Position numbers and translations under genes: made by a program
Shown: positions 25,321-34,448 of the stretch, piece by piece
Layout: every line of letters starts with the position of its first letter
Numbering within the stretch: the first letter of the stretch is position 1
Source of the DNA: Aldehydirespirator sp965220345
GTDB taxonomy: Bacteria; Actinomycetota; Acidimicrobiia; Acidimicrobiales; Aldehydirespiratoraceae
DNA length: 64,000 nt
Assembly: GCA_965220345.1 (NCBI GenBank)
Contig: OZ244822.1
Coordinates: forward strand, 1-64,000
Reading direction: 5' to 3'
The notes under the pieces: model-generated
Told to the model about the DNA's origin: nothing
Database searches by the model: none
The model's input: the letters and a program-made list of their open reading frames with translations, nothing else

Positions 25321-28300
25321 TCATGAGCCGTCAGGGCGCGTCGGTTTGCCTCCATGAACGCTGGGCTCACGGCACCATTGCTCGCGAAGCGTCTCCAGAG
25401 GCTCAAGCACCGTCTCAGGCAAACCGAGAAGATCACACAACACTGCTTGGTCAAGATCGCAGCGCGTTTCGTCACGGTAGGCCTCATTGGCGGCGAGGAA
25501 CCTCCTTAGACGGAAACGAGCGAAAACCTCTGATGCCTCAGATAGTGCTTCACGGCTCAGTTTGCGGCAGTCAAGAACCGGAATCGCGTCGATCCGTCCG
25601 ATGGAAAGTCTCGACCGGCCTTGCTGCTGGCGCGAGCCAATCCACCAGCGTCCGATCAAACCGAGAGTCGTGTTGAGCCATAGCACAATCGGCACTTCCC
25701 AGGCAGAAGCCTCTGCTAGGAAACTGGGCCATGCCATTCCACCGATGCACATTTTTGGGCTGATACAAGCTCCGAGTCGCTGACTGTTAAGTCGGAACTC
25801 CATATTGACATGGAGCCGAGACGCTGCTATCTGCCACACTCGGCGAGCCTGCTCCTCTTCACAGCCGGGGCGTAGTTCGCCATAAGAGTCAGGAGCGACT
25901 TCAAGCATGCTCTCTCTGCCAGAACGAACGTCGTGAGCCCACAAGACCGGATACGAAGATGCCCGCCACCGCTCGCCATTGACATCAAGATTACGAATCC
26001 AAAATGGTGCCGCATAAGCGCCAGTACCCCGCTCAATCGGTCCCGCTGACTTAGGTTTCACGCCGATGGCAGCGTTGCCTGCGCCAGCCTTGCCGAGGTC
26101 AGCCAGCCTGGCAATAGGTATCGGCAGAGGCCGATGCCGTGGTAGGTCAAGCTGCCCGTCCAGCAGCGCCAAAGCGCTTGCAGCCAGCCGCAACTCTGAC
26201 AGCTGACCGAAGCCGCCATCAGCGAGTCTGCCGGTTCCGATGGCACCGAGGCGTTCTCCCCCGAGTCTCAGCTCACCACTATGGTCGCCACTGCGCCCGT
26301 GAGTGATGATCGCAGCCGCCACTTCAAGCGACCGGGTGACCGTGGACGGACGACTCGCCAGCCCGACCCATCGCACCTTCGCCTCTTCATCATGCTCAAC
26401 ATCTGCTGGGAACTCAACATCCGACGGGAGTTCGGGATGCGGGTTGCGGCGGGTCGCTACCACCAGCACCTCAGCAATCGCAGTGTCATCAGAGAAAGCT
26501 CGATCCGTCGAACCTGGGGCAGCTATCGACACCACAACGATGTCTTCGTAGTGCTTCGCCAGCAGTTCCCGTGCTGGAGCCCATGCGTTTGACACGACAA
26601 ACGTAGCTGGCAGCACGAATGCGATAACGCCACCAGGTTTGACCTTCACATGTGCCAGATCAAGGAAATAGGAAGCCAAACCCGCATGACCGCGACCAGC
26701 AGCGCCGCGTTTTTGACGATAAACACGGGTCAGCCTCTCACTCATGGCCTCCTGCTCGGCATCTGACGTGCCAAACCCTGCGAAAGCGGGTCGTGGAACG
26801 CCGACATGATCACCCTCCTGCCCAACCGTCCGCGCAAATGGCGGATTCATTATCACCAAGTCAGCAGAGGCGTGATCCAGAACAAAAACATGACCATTGT
26901 TGTCAACGCTGGAAGGGGCAACACCAGAAGCAGTGGAACGTCCGCTGCCGAAGAGCGAAGCGGCCTCCACGTCGTCGATTAGTTCAAGCGATCCGATCGC
27001 AGCAGCCGACACGCCTTCCACACTGCTGCTGGCAGGACCATGACGGCCATAGGGCATCAGATGCACGTTGGTGTCGCCGAAAGCAATCGCAGGATGCACA
27101 GCTGACAGCATCGAAGCCGTCACATGAACAGCAGCTGGCATGATGTCAGCTCCTACAAGCACCTGCCCCATGAAGGCGGGATGCAGGTCGGCATCATCAA
27201 GCCCAGCGCGACGAGCCCGCGCCGCAAGCCGCCCGTAGACGGCGGACAGCAAGGCGCCTGTACCACAAGCTAGGTCAGCAACCTTGAGTGATTCAAGCGC
27301 AGCCGCATCAGAGAAGTCCACCGACAAGCGAGCAGCAGCCAACTCCGCCAGCAAATAAGCCGAAGGCGGCCGCGTGTAGAAAGTGGCCAAGAACTTCCGG
27401 TCGGCTATCAGCCTGCCAAACATTTGTCCAGCCATTTCCTGAGTGGTAGTCACACCGATGCCGACAAGACGCTCAGCAACCTGAGCCAACCGTCCCACAA
27501 CATCACGGAAGACATCAGCAGGCACAGGCTCAAGCACTCGACGCGCGATCTCGAATATCGGCCAGTAGTTGATCTTGAGGATCGACTCCCACTCCCCTAG
27601 CAAAGTGCTAGGAAGCAACTCGCCTGAAGACCGGAGACTGTCAAAGGGGGCGATCTGCGGATGCGTGGAAGAGATCGCGCAATGAAACGTCAAAGCGTTA
27701 GCCACAATGGTCATGGCCATGCGCGAGGTCTGCTCTTCATCGGCTTGGTGCAGAGCCTCCCCCATCGCATCAAGAACCTCTTGACGTTGCGGCATGAGCC
27801 GTTCACGCAAAAGACCCGCAGCGCTGGCAACGCCTTCCTCAAGCACCCCGACTGCTGTCGCGAGCCGCCGCTCCGACACGGCTATCGACTCAAGAAGGTT
27901 GGCGAGCGTGTCTATCGTGCCGCCAATGAAACCACTCTCGGGAAAGCGCTCGAAGCCCTCTCCTCCAGAGGAACTAAGCACGCAATACTTCAGTTCGGCG
28001 CTTACCAGAGCTTGCGAAAGTTCGGCTTGTCGCACTTCGCTGAGACTCTCGGGGATCTGCAAAGCGACCACCTGCTCAACAGGCTCTCCTGTGTCGGCCA
28101 GAGTCAAGTTGAGCCTTTCAAGCGCCTCAGCTTCCACATTGGCAGCTGGCGCATACTCGGTCTCGATGACCACTGACACGCCTCCAGGCATACGCACAAC
28201 GATGTCGGGTGCCTTAGCAACAGCGTCAGCGAACACTCTCGTGGATTCGGCTTCTACGACCCAGCGCGGGTGCAAGGCATCAAGTGCTGTTGCCAGACGG

Positions 28301-28341
28301 TCGTTGACGGTCGTCTCGCGTGTGCGCGCTCTTCGAGCCAT
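25321..28341 (-). CDS. Large N6-adenine DNA methyltransferase, candidate single-chain restriction-modification enzyme
   Basis: A 1006-residue protein. The methyltransferase core has ATFYTRPPSAYLLAE (motif X-like), DLACGTG (356-362, motif I, AdoMet binding) and NPPF (499-502, catalytic motif IV). The N-terminal 130 residues contain PD (45-46) then VVIETEY (E60, E62), spaced like a PD-(D/E)xK nuclease but without the expected lysine, so nuclease activity is uncertain. The C-terminal half (about 700-1000) resembles a target-recognition region (IASRLHVNMEFRL). Type IIG (Eco57I-like) is the closest architecture; an orphan methyltransferase is the alternative. No separate restriction or specificity gene is adjacent. 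Confidence 0.72.
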   Translation of the reverse strand: MARRARTRETTVNDRLATALDALHPRWVVEAESTRVFADAVAKAPDIVVRMPGGVSVVIETEYAPAANVEAEALERLNLTLADTGEPVEQVVALQIPESLSEVRQAELSQALVSAELKYCVLSSSGGEGFERFPESGFIGGTIDTLANLLESIAVSERRLATAVGVLEEGVASAAGLLRERLMPQRQEVLDAMGEALHQADEEQTSRMAMTIVANALTFHCAISSTHPQIAPFDSLRSSGELLPSTLLGEWESILKINYWPIFEIARRVLEPVPADVFRDVVGRLAQVAERLVGIGVTTTQEMAGQMFGRLIADRKFLATFYTRPPSAYLLAELAAARLSVDFSDAAALESLKVADLACGTGALLSAVYGRLAARARRAGLDDADLHPAFMGQVLVGADIMPAAVHVTASMLSAVHPAIAFGDTNVHLMPYGRHGPASSSVEGVSAAAIGSLELIDDVEAASLFGSGRSTASGVAPSSVDNNGHVFVLDHASADLVIMNPPFARTVGQEGDHVGVPRPAFAGFGTSDAEQEAMSERLTRVYRQKRGAAGRGHAGLASYFLDLAHVKVKPGGVIAFVLPATFVVSNAWAPARELLAKHYEDIVVVSIAAPGSTDRAFSDDTAIAEVLVVATRRNPHPELPSDVEFPADVEHDEEAKVRWVGLASRPSTVTRSLEVAAAIITHGRSGDHSGELRLGGERLGAIGTGRLADGGFGQLSELRLAASALALLDGQLDLPRHRPLPIPIARLADLGKAGAGNAAIGVKPKSAGPIERGTGAYAAPFWIRNLDVNGERWRASSYPVLWAHDVRSGRESMLEVAPDSYGELRPGCEEEQARRVWQIAASRLHVNMEFRLNSQRLGACISPKMCIGGMAWPSFLAEASAWEVPIVLWLNTTLGLIGRWWIGSRQQQGRSRLSIGRIDAIPVLDCRKLSREALSEASEVFARFRLRRFLAANEAYRDETRCDLDQAVLCDLLGLPETVLEPLETLREQWCREPSVHGGKPTRPDGS

Positions 28342-28497
28342 GGCGAGTCACCTCCGTCGATCTGAGCGACCGGTCGGCCGCTTCTTAGCCTCATTGAGCA
28401 ACTTAGCTAACGGGTGTGACACTTCGAAGCATCCTGAATGATTTTGTGTCTATATTGCATGATTGCCTGACCATAACCGATAGCAGGGAGTCAACTA

Positions 28498-29529
28498 ATG
28501 AACGATCACATAGCGGCTCGCAATCCAGTTGCTGAAGCTGCAGCAGCCGTTGGTGATGGCTACCGGGTGCGAGTGCTGGAACCCAGCCCGCCTGCTGTTA
28601 CAGCCGAACCGTTCCTCGCGGATGACCCGGCACATCCCACAGCGCATAACACCGCTGAGGCTCAAGGCTCTGAAGCTTGCGGCTCTGCGGCTGCTGTCAA
28701 CACTGAAATCCCGGTGGTGACACCGCACAGTGGGGGTGATTTGAGCTGGGACGATCTGATCACCACACAAAGGCCCGATTTGGCTGACTTCGCGGCTGAC
28801 CGATGGCTCGGTGCCCGCCGACAGCTTCCTGATCTCCCGTCGGATTATCTGGTGTCGCTGTTTGATTATCACCGGCTCGCTTACTCAGTGGTGGCCGAGG
28901 CCCGATATCAGAGCAACGGCAAGTTCGGGCTGCGCTACACACACGGCGGTTTCGGAACACCGTTCTTCGGCGATAACACTCAGGTCAGGGTCAACGGCGA
29001 CCAGCTAGTGAAGCAACAGCGTGATAAGGCTCAAGCCACGGTCATCACCACGCTTCGCGCTGCGGGCGAGTTCACTGGAGTGACACCGGGTGTTACAGCA
29101 GCCGAACATGACAGCCCCGAACTTGGCGACATTGATCGCCCCCTCAACGCAAGTCGGGCTGTTGGCGACTTTCTCGGTGCATGGTTCGGGCTGGCAACCG
29201 CCGCTTTGGAAGAACTGCGCTTCACTTCTGGCGTGACGGATGCCGAAAGGGTGCAGCTTTGGCCAGGCCATTTCGACGCTGCCATGGCTGCTGGCGATGC
29301 CGCATCAGGCGGACGCGCCACTTTCGGGTTCTCGCCAGGTGATCACGCCCATGATGAGCCTTACGTGTATGTGGGTGCCTGGGGCGATGTTGATCGCAGC
29401 GAAGCTTTCTGGAACGAAACCAACTTCAATGGCGCGTCACTGTCGTGGCGTGAACTCTCAGCCGCTGAAGATCACTACTCAGCTGCTGTTGAGTTTTTGA
29501 GACACGCATACCGACTGCTCAGCGATTGA
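28498..29529 (+). CDS. Conserved-looking protein of unknown function, DUF5996-like C-terminus
   Basis: 343 residues, soluble, with an Ala-rich disordered N-terminus (about 1-80). The C-terminal part has LWPGHFD (254-260), FGFSPGD (276-282) and EPYVYVGAW (287-295), a pattern I recall from DUF5996. The N-terminal half (HRLAYSVVAEARYQ, KFGLRYTHGGFGTPFFGDN) also looks conserved. GGGAG precedes the ATG at 28498. Its last 11 bases overlap the 3' end of the convergent ccmH-like gene. No enzymatic motif recognised. Confidence 0.6.
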   Translation: MNDHIAARNPVAEAAAAVGDGYRVRVLEPSPPAVTAEPFLADDPAHPTAHNTAEAQGSEACGSAAAVNTEIPVVTPHSGGDLSWDDLITTQRPDLADFAADRWLGARRQLPDLPSDYLVSLFDYHRLAYSVVAEARYQSNGKFGLRYTHGGFGTPFFGDNTQVRVNGDQLVKQQRDKAQATVITTLRAAGEFTGVTPGVTAAEHDSPELGDIDRPLNASRAVGDFLGAWFGLATAALEELRFTSGVTDAERVQLWPGHFDAAMAAGDAASGGRATFGFSPGDHAHDEPYVYVGAWGDVDRSEAFWNETNFNGASLSWRELSAAEDHYSAAVEFLRHAYRLLSD

Positions 29530-30928
29530 GTGCTGCGTGCAGACCTTGTCTGTTAGCCAGCGCTAGTAGTTCTGGCGGCTGAAACTCAAGCTCGTCGAAA
29601 GCATCCAAGTCGGCACGGGCACCAGCGATGTCTGACTGCTGCCAACGCGTGAAAGCTCGGTAAAGGCGCGCCGCGGGATTAGCAGGGTCAGCATCAACAG
29701 CATCATCTAGGTATTGCAGCCCTCGCTCCGACAACTCGGTGTCGCCGCTGCGTGCCAGCAGCCAACCCCGCCCAGCTAGCGCATCTGCGTCTGCGGGTCT
29801 TGACTCAAGCACCCAGTCCAACAACTGCACTGCTGCAAGCAGGTCTCCTTGCCCGGCTAACACATCGGCCGCCGCAAGCATGTCGGCTACTTCCAGCGAA
29901 GTGGCATCAAACGCTGGCGGATCGTCGGGTAGCTCATCTAGCGCTTCGAGAGCAGAGATACCTCGAGCCGCAGCAATACGCTCACGTACCTGTGAACTGC
30001 CCAGCAGATCCTCAGCGAACGCGGGCGGGTTTAGCGAATCAAAAACCGCTAGCTGTGCTGCCGCAACAGATCCGTCGCCTTGATCCAAAGCCACTATCGC
30101 ACGAAACAAACGCGCGTCGGGGTAATCAGGATCAACAGCGATGGCGTTCTCAAGGAACTCGGCTGCGGTGACGAAATCGCCTTGGCGTGATGTCAACCAA
30201 CCTCTATAGGTAAGCGCTTCGCTGTTAGAGGGTTGCAGCTCCAAAGCTTCGTCGTAGGAGGCTATGGCAGCAGCGACATCACCTTCGTTGAGGAGTCGTT
30301 GAGCTTCAAAAATTAGTTCACGAACCGTGACACGCACTTCGCCGCTGATTGAATCATCGGCACCGCGACTCCCCGAAAAACGTGCCACAAGAAAACCCGC
30401 GGCACCAACCACTAGCAACACAGCCAAGGTCCATGCGACAGCGTTGCGGATAGTTAGCCTGCGTGGCTTAGGCGGTTCTGCCAGCAGCGACTCTTCTGAC
30501 TCAGCCGATGCCTCAGCAGAGCTTGTCTCACTGCTTGAGCTTCGGCTAGGGCGTAGCATTCTCACCAGCACTACCGTAATGCCAGCACCAGCAAGCACCG
30601 GCAATATCCAAACCAGGCTAGTGATTCCCGAACCCGACGGGTTGTAGTCAATGTCAGCGTCATAGGCCGCCACCAGTTGATCACGGATAAAACTGTCGCT
30701 GCGCCCCTCATCCACCCAGACCGCTATCTGACGGCGTATCTCACGCGCGACTGGAACATCACTTTCTGCAATCGACTGTCCAGCACAAACCGGGCAGGCA
30801 AAATCCTCGGCCAAAACGCGTACCCGATCAGCGTTTGTTCTGGGCGGCCCCTCATCAACCGCGCCGTAGATGAAAGCGACTGCTGCGATCAGCAAAGCCG
30901 CCAGCCAACTGAAAGCTCGTCTGTTCAC
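29519..30928 (-). CDS. ccmH: CcmH-like cytochrome c maturation protein fused to a TPR (CcmI-like) region
   Basis: The GTG at 30928 overlaps the ccmG stop (GTGA), which decides the start. TM1 is at about 5-22. The CcmH domain holds C45-P-V-C48 in DFACPVCAGQSIAESD, the thiol pair that reduces or presents apocytochrome c. Two more helices follow (TSLVWILPVLAGAGITVVL and TLAVLLVVGAAGFLVA). The C-terminal half contains TPR-like repeats (DEALELQPSNSEALTYRGW, AIAVDPDYPDARL), as in CcmI, which binds apocytochromes. So one polypeptide combines CcmH and CcmI roles. Last gene of the ccm operon. Confidence 0.87.
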   Translation of the reverse strand: MNRRAFSWLAALLIAAVAFIYGAVDEGPPRTNADRVRVLAEDFACPVCAGQSIAESDVPVAREIRRQIAVWVDEGRSDSFIRDQLVAAYDADIDYNPSGSGITSLVWILPVLAGAGITVVLVRMLRPSRSSSSETSSAEASAESEESLLAEPPKPRRLTIRNAVAWTLAVLLVVGAAGFLVARFSGSRGADDSISGEVRVTVRELIFEAQRLLNEGDVAAAIASYDEALELQPSNSEALTYRGWLTSRQGDFVTAAEFLENAIAVDPDYPDARLFRAIVALDQGDGSVAAAQLAVFDSLNPPAFAEDLLGSSQVRERIAAARGISALEALDELPDDPPAFDATSLEVADMLAAADVLAGQGDLLAAVQLLDWVLESRPADADALAGRGWLLARSGDTELSERGLQYLDDAVDADPANPAARLYRAFTRWQQSDIAGARADLDAFDELEFQPPELLALANRQGLHAALNR

Positions 30929-31596
30929 GAGAGTTGGCTGATGACGTTGTTGATGCTGTCGGCTGTGACCCCGCCGATCTGTTTCCATACCACCACACCT
31001 GAGGGTGCCACCAGATACGACTCGGGGACACCGGTCACGCCGTAAGCCACAGCTGCCTGTCCAGCGCCTTGTGAGACAACCGGCCAGTCGCCGCCGTGAA
31101 CCAAAAAGAACTCACGCACATTCTCGGCGCTGTCATCAAACACTACTGACACCACCCGTGCGGTGCCTGAAGTGGCGTGACTCGCAGCGAAGGCTGCTAG
31201 TTCAGGATGCTCAATGATGCAGGGCACGCAGGTGCTCTGAAAGAAATTGACCAGCACCCAACGTCCACGCCAGTCATCTAAGTCGAACATCTCACCGTTG
31301 ATGGTTTGACCCACGATCGGCGGTGCCAAGCCCCCCAAGATTGGGCTATCGGCTTGACGTTCAAGCGCAGAGTCGCGTGTAGCCAGCACTCCTATAAATA
31401 GCGCTGCCAGAAGTGCTATAGGCACAATGATCCAAAAGGTCGGTCTGCGCCAGATCGGAACGCCGACCGATTCGTGTCCGGGAGCCCCAGCGCTGCCGGG
31501 AATCTCAGAACTGGCGGGAGTCCCAGCACCGCTGAGTGTTTCAGCATTGTCAGGAGTCTCGGCACTGCCTGCAGGGTCATGCGTCGCAGGATCCAC
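30925..31596 (-). CDS. ccmG: CcmG/DsbE-like membrane-anchored thioredoxin
   Basis: A cytoplasmic Ala/Gly/Pro-rich N-terminus (about 45 residues) precedes one membrane helix (about 52-72, FWIIVPIALLAALFIGVLA). A TlpA-type thioredoxin domain follows with C123-V-P-C126 in NFFQSTCVPCIIEHPE. GVTGVPESYLVAPSG is the conserved cis-proline segment. It would supply reductant to CcmH and apocytochrome c outside the membrane. It starts two bases after ccmF ends and overlaps ccmH by four bases. Confidence 0.88.
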   Translation of the reverse strand: MDPATHDPAGSAETPDNAETLSGAGTPASSEIPGSAGAPGHESVGVPIWRRPTFWIIVPIALLAALFIGVLATRDSALERQADSPILGGLAPPIVGQTINGEMFDLDDWRGRWVLVNFFQSTCVPCIIEHPELAAFAASHATSGTARVVSVVFDDSAENVREFFLVHGGDWPVVSQGAGQAAVAYGVTGVPESYLVAPSGVVVWKQIGGVTADSINNVISQLS

Positions 31597-31598
31597 GG

Positions 31599-33617
31599 CT
31601 AAGTCACGCCCGCAGCTACAGGTGTTTCAGGTGTCTGCGTCATTTGGGGTTGAGCGCGCTGGCGACGGCCCGACGGAATCAACGACAGTGCCGTGCCAAC
31701 AGCCATCACAATGCCTCCTAGCCACAGCCACACCACCAGCGGCTGAACGGTTACACGCAAAATCACCCGCCCTCCGTCGAAGCTGTCACTGGAGTCCGTC
31801 TGCTGCGGAAACTGCAACACCGCTAAGGCCACATCATCACGCCACGTGGAACGCACCGACGGTATCCCGATGGTCTGCGAAGCGAACGGAAAAGTAGCGA
31901 TAGCCGGTGCGTAAGTTTTGGCATCATCAACACGCACAAAAGCGACACGTTCGGTGCGGTTGTCATGCGACAGAACCGCCGAACCCTGATAGATGATCTC
32001 ATGGCCTGCGAAAGTGACCTGCTCGCCGACTTGCAGATCGAACTCTGCTTGACGCACATATGACTGGCTGGCCGCGAAGGCCACCGCTATCAGCACCACA
32101 CCTACATGCACGATCATGCCGCCGTTGCTGCGACCCACTAGACCTCGCCAACGATGCCGACGCACCGCTAGCAGCAACTGTCGTAGCGCAGATCCGCCCG
32201 CAAATCCTCCAAGACCGAAAGCCAGTAGCGGTGCCCAACCGCGAGCACCTGCCAGCACCGCCACAAGTATCGCCACAACTGCGATCCACATCGGCACGAT
32301 CAGCCTGCGGCTCAAGGTGTGCGTCACCCGCTCAGCACTGTTGGTGCTGTCGCGCTGCTGTGAGCCCCACGGCAGAAGCGGTGCCACCGCCATCAAAAAC
32401 AGCAGCGCGAAACCGATTGGTCTAGTCATCCGCTCGAAATACGGGTTGCCTACCGAAATAGTGCGGCCGTCGAAGGCTTCCACCAGCAGTGGAAAAACTG
32501 TGCCCAGCAACACCACGAACGCGAACGCTGCGAATAAGGCGTTGTTGGCGAGAAAGGCGGCTTCTCGTGACACGGGTGCGGTGATGCGTGAAGGTGAGCG
32601 CAACCTTTCGGCGCGCCAAGCAATCAGAGCCAACGACACGGCCACCACCACCGCAAAAAAGCCGAGAATTGACGGACCGATCCCTGACTCTGTGAAGGAA
32701 TGCACCGAAGCCAGCACTCCCGAGCGAGTTAAGAACGTGCCTAGGATCGTCAACGAGAAAGTGGCGATCACTAGCGAAAGGTTCCAGACTCGTAGCATTC
32801 CTTGACGTTGTTGCACCATCACAGAATGCAGATAAGCGGTGCCTGTTAGCCACGGCAGAAGCGAGGCGTTCTCCACTGGATCCCAAGCCCAGTAGCCACC
32901 CCAGCCGAGAGTTTCGTAGCTCCACCAGGCACCGAGCACGATTCCGAGAGTCAGAAATCCCCAAGCAGCCACGGTCCAGCGTCTAGTAGCTGCCAGCCAG
33001 CCCTCATCAAGACGCCCCGTGACTAGAGCAGCCACCGCGAACGCGAACGGCACCGTGAACCCCACATAGCCGAGGTAGAGGATCGGCGGATGAAACGCCA
33101 TCAGGATGTGGTTTTGTAGAAGCGGGTTCGGTCCGGGGCCGTCGTAGCCAGGCGGCACTTCCACCGCAATGAAAGGGTCAGCAGGCCCCACCATGAGCAC
33201 AAAAAAGAAGGCACTCACAGCGAACATCACTGTCATAGCCCAGCCGACCATCGGGTCTTCGGCCTGGTTGCGGAACTTGAAAACCATCGCCACGGCATAA
33301 CCGCAAAGCACCAGCACCCAAAGCAGAATCGATCCTTCCAGTGCTGACCAGAGGGTGGCTACGTTGAATACTGGCGGCGTGCTTGACGATCCGTTCTCGG
33401 CCACGAACTTCACGGTGAAGTCGCGTGTGATCAAGGCGCGCTCCATCACCACCACCGCCGCCAAAGCAGCCAACGCCATCACCACAGTGAGCTGCCGTGA
33501 ATAGCGATAGCCGTTGCGGAGCCGACCGGATAGCCCCAAAACAGTAACGACAATGCCCAACAGTGCTGCACTCAACCCTGCCGCGACAGCCGCCGAGCCG
33601 AGGGTTACATTGCTCAC
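31599..33617 (-). CDS. ccmF: CcmF heme lyase core subunit
   Basis: A 672-residue polytopic membrane protein with many hydrophobic helices. The tryptophan-rich heme-handling signature is GAWWSYETLGWGGYWAWDP followed by VENASLLPWL. LQNHILMAFHPPILYLGYVG and STFLTRSGV-like LGTFLTRSGVLASVHSF are also characteristic. CcmF passes heme from holo-CcmE to apocytochrome c. Length and motifs are normal. Between ccmE (97 bases upstream) and ccmG (2 bases downstream). Confidence 0.93.
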   Translation of the reverse strand: MSNVTLGSAAVAAGLSAALLGIVVTVLGLSGRLRNGYRYSRQLTVVMALAALAAVVVMERALITRDFTVKFVAENGSSSTPPVFNVATLWSALEGSILLWVLVLCGYAVAMVFKFRNQAEDPMVGWAMTVMFAVSAFFFVLMVGPADPFIAVEVPPGYDGPGPNPLLQNHILMAFHPPILYLGYVGFTVPFAFAVAALVTGRLDEGWLAATRRWTVAAWGFLTLGIVLGAWWSYETLGWGGYWAWDPVENASLLPWLTGTAYLHSVMVQQRQGMLRVWNLSLVIATFSLTILGTFLTRSGVLASVHSFTESGIGPSILGFFAVVVAVSLALIAWRAERLRSPSRITAPVSREAAFLANNALFAAFAFVVLLGTVFPLLVEAFDGRTISVGNPYFERMTRPIGFALLFLMAVAPLLPWGSQQRDSTNSAERVTHTLSRRLIVPMWIAVVAILVAVLAGARGWAPLLAFGLGGFAGGSALRQLLLAVRRHRWRGLVGRSNGGMIVHVGVVLIAVAFAASQSYVRQAEFDLQVGEQVTFAGHEIIYQGSAVLSHDNRTERVAFVRVDDAKTYAPAIATFPFASQTIGIPSVRSTWRDDVALAVLQFPQQTDSSDSFDGGRVILRVTVQPLVVWLWLGGIVMAVGTALSLIPSGRRQRAQPQMTQTPETPVAAGVT

Positions 33618-33714
33618 AAGGCGCTCACTTCTTGCTCACAAAATTCTCACTTAGCCGCTGTGCTCACGCTGGATGCTCGAGAGGTCTGGTGTTCACGAAC
33701 TCTGAGCAGTGCCA

Positions 33715-34275
33715 CTAATTGGGGCCACTACTTGGGACAACTCCGAACGCTTCGCTTTGGTCTGCTTCGGTTATTCGCTTGTCGTAGTCGTCGCGGCTGC
33801 GGTAGTCGTTGTCATGTTTGACCAACATCCGATCCGACACGAAATACGCTCCCGATGCCGCGGCTGGCACACCAGGTTCGGATCGGGTCTGCCAGGCTCC
33901 TTCCAGCACTACAGGCACCCCAGGCTGAAAGAGTTCAGGCGGATCACTGAGATGTATCACATCCACTTCAGCAGAGTTGAATTCCACAGTGAACGCCAGC
34001 GCCGGTTGATCCCGCCAAAACACGCTCAGCGGCGGATCAGAAGATGGCGTGCCTTGAAGGCGGAAGCGTTCTGAGCCAAGTTCGGCACGGCGCTCTACGG
34101 CTTCGTCGGCGTTATAGAAAAAAAGGGCAGCATCGCCGAGCAGGTTCGACACAAGCAGCCCTACTGCCGCCAGCACAGCCACAATCGTCAACGCCGCTAG
34201 GCCGCGGCGCAGCCTTGGCGGACGCTCGCGGCGACTTGAGGTAAGCGGAGAAAGCGGTAGTTCGTCGGTGTTCAC
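33715..34275 (-). CDS. ccmE: CcmE heme chaperone
   Basis: An N-terminal cytoplasmic segment and one helix (about 25-46) anchor an OB-fold domain outside the membrane. The covalent heme site is H154 with Y158 in LVKHDNDY. The C-terminus (about 160-186) is a flexible tail. The GTG start at 34275 overlaps the ccmD stop by one base (TAGTG). The intermediate role between CcmC and CcmF follows from the family. Confidence 0.9.
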   Translation of the reverse strand: MNTDELPLSPLTSSRRERPPRLRRGLAALTIVAVLAAVGLLVSNLLGDAALFFYNADEAVERRAELGSERFRLQGTPSSDPPLSVFWRDQPALAFTVEFNSAEVDVIHLSDPPELFQPGVPVVLEGAWQTRSEPGVPAAASGAYFVSDRMLVKHDNDYRSRDDYDKRITEADQSEAFGVVPSSGPN

Positions 34276-34448
34276 TAGTCGGGCTCGTCGGACTCGTTTG
34301 CAGGTGCAGGCTTGTCTGAGAACTCTTCTGCTGGCTCGCCCAACTGCCGCATCAACCGTCGCCCGCGTATCACCAGCACCGCGGCATACGCTCCGACTGC
34401 GGCAACGGTTACTCCCCAGGCACCCAGCACATAGCTGGCGTAGCTCAC
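34275..34448 (-). CDS. ccmD: CcmD small membrane protein
   Basis: A 57-residue frame: start GTG at 34448 overlapping the ccmC stop (GTGA), stop TAG abutting ccmE. It begins VSYASYVLGAWGVTVAAV, matching the CcmD pattern, has one helix (about 5-27), a basic stretch (IRGRRLMRQ) and an acidic tail. CcmD helps release holo-CcmE from the CcmABC complex. Identified from position, overlaps at both ends and sequence pattern. Confidence 0.85.
   Translation of the reverse strand: MSYASYVLGAWGVTVAAVGAYAAVLVIRGRRLMRQLGEPAEEFSDKPAPANESDEPD

Noticed and set aside
26652..28176. Several open frames on the plus strand inside the methyltransferase gene
   Set aside because: They are opposite a 1006-codon gene with clear motifs; the His/Gln/Arg-rich and Ser-rich translations show no domain.
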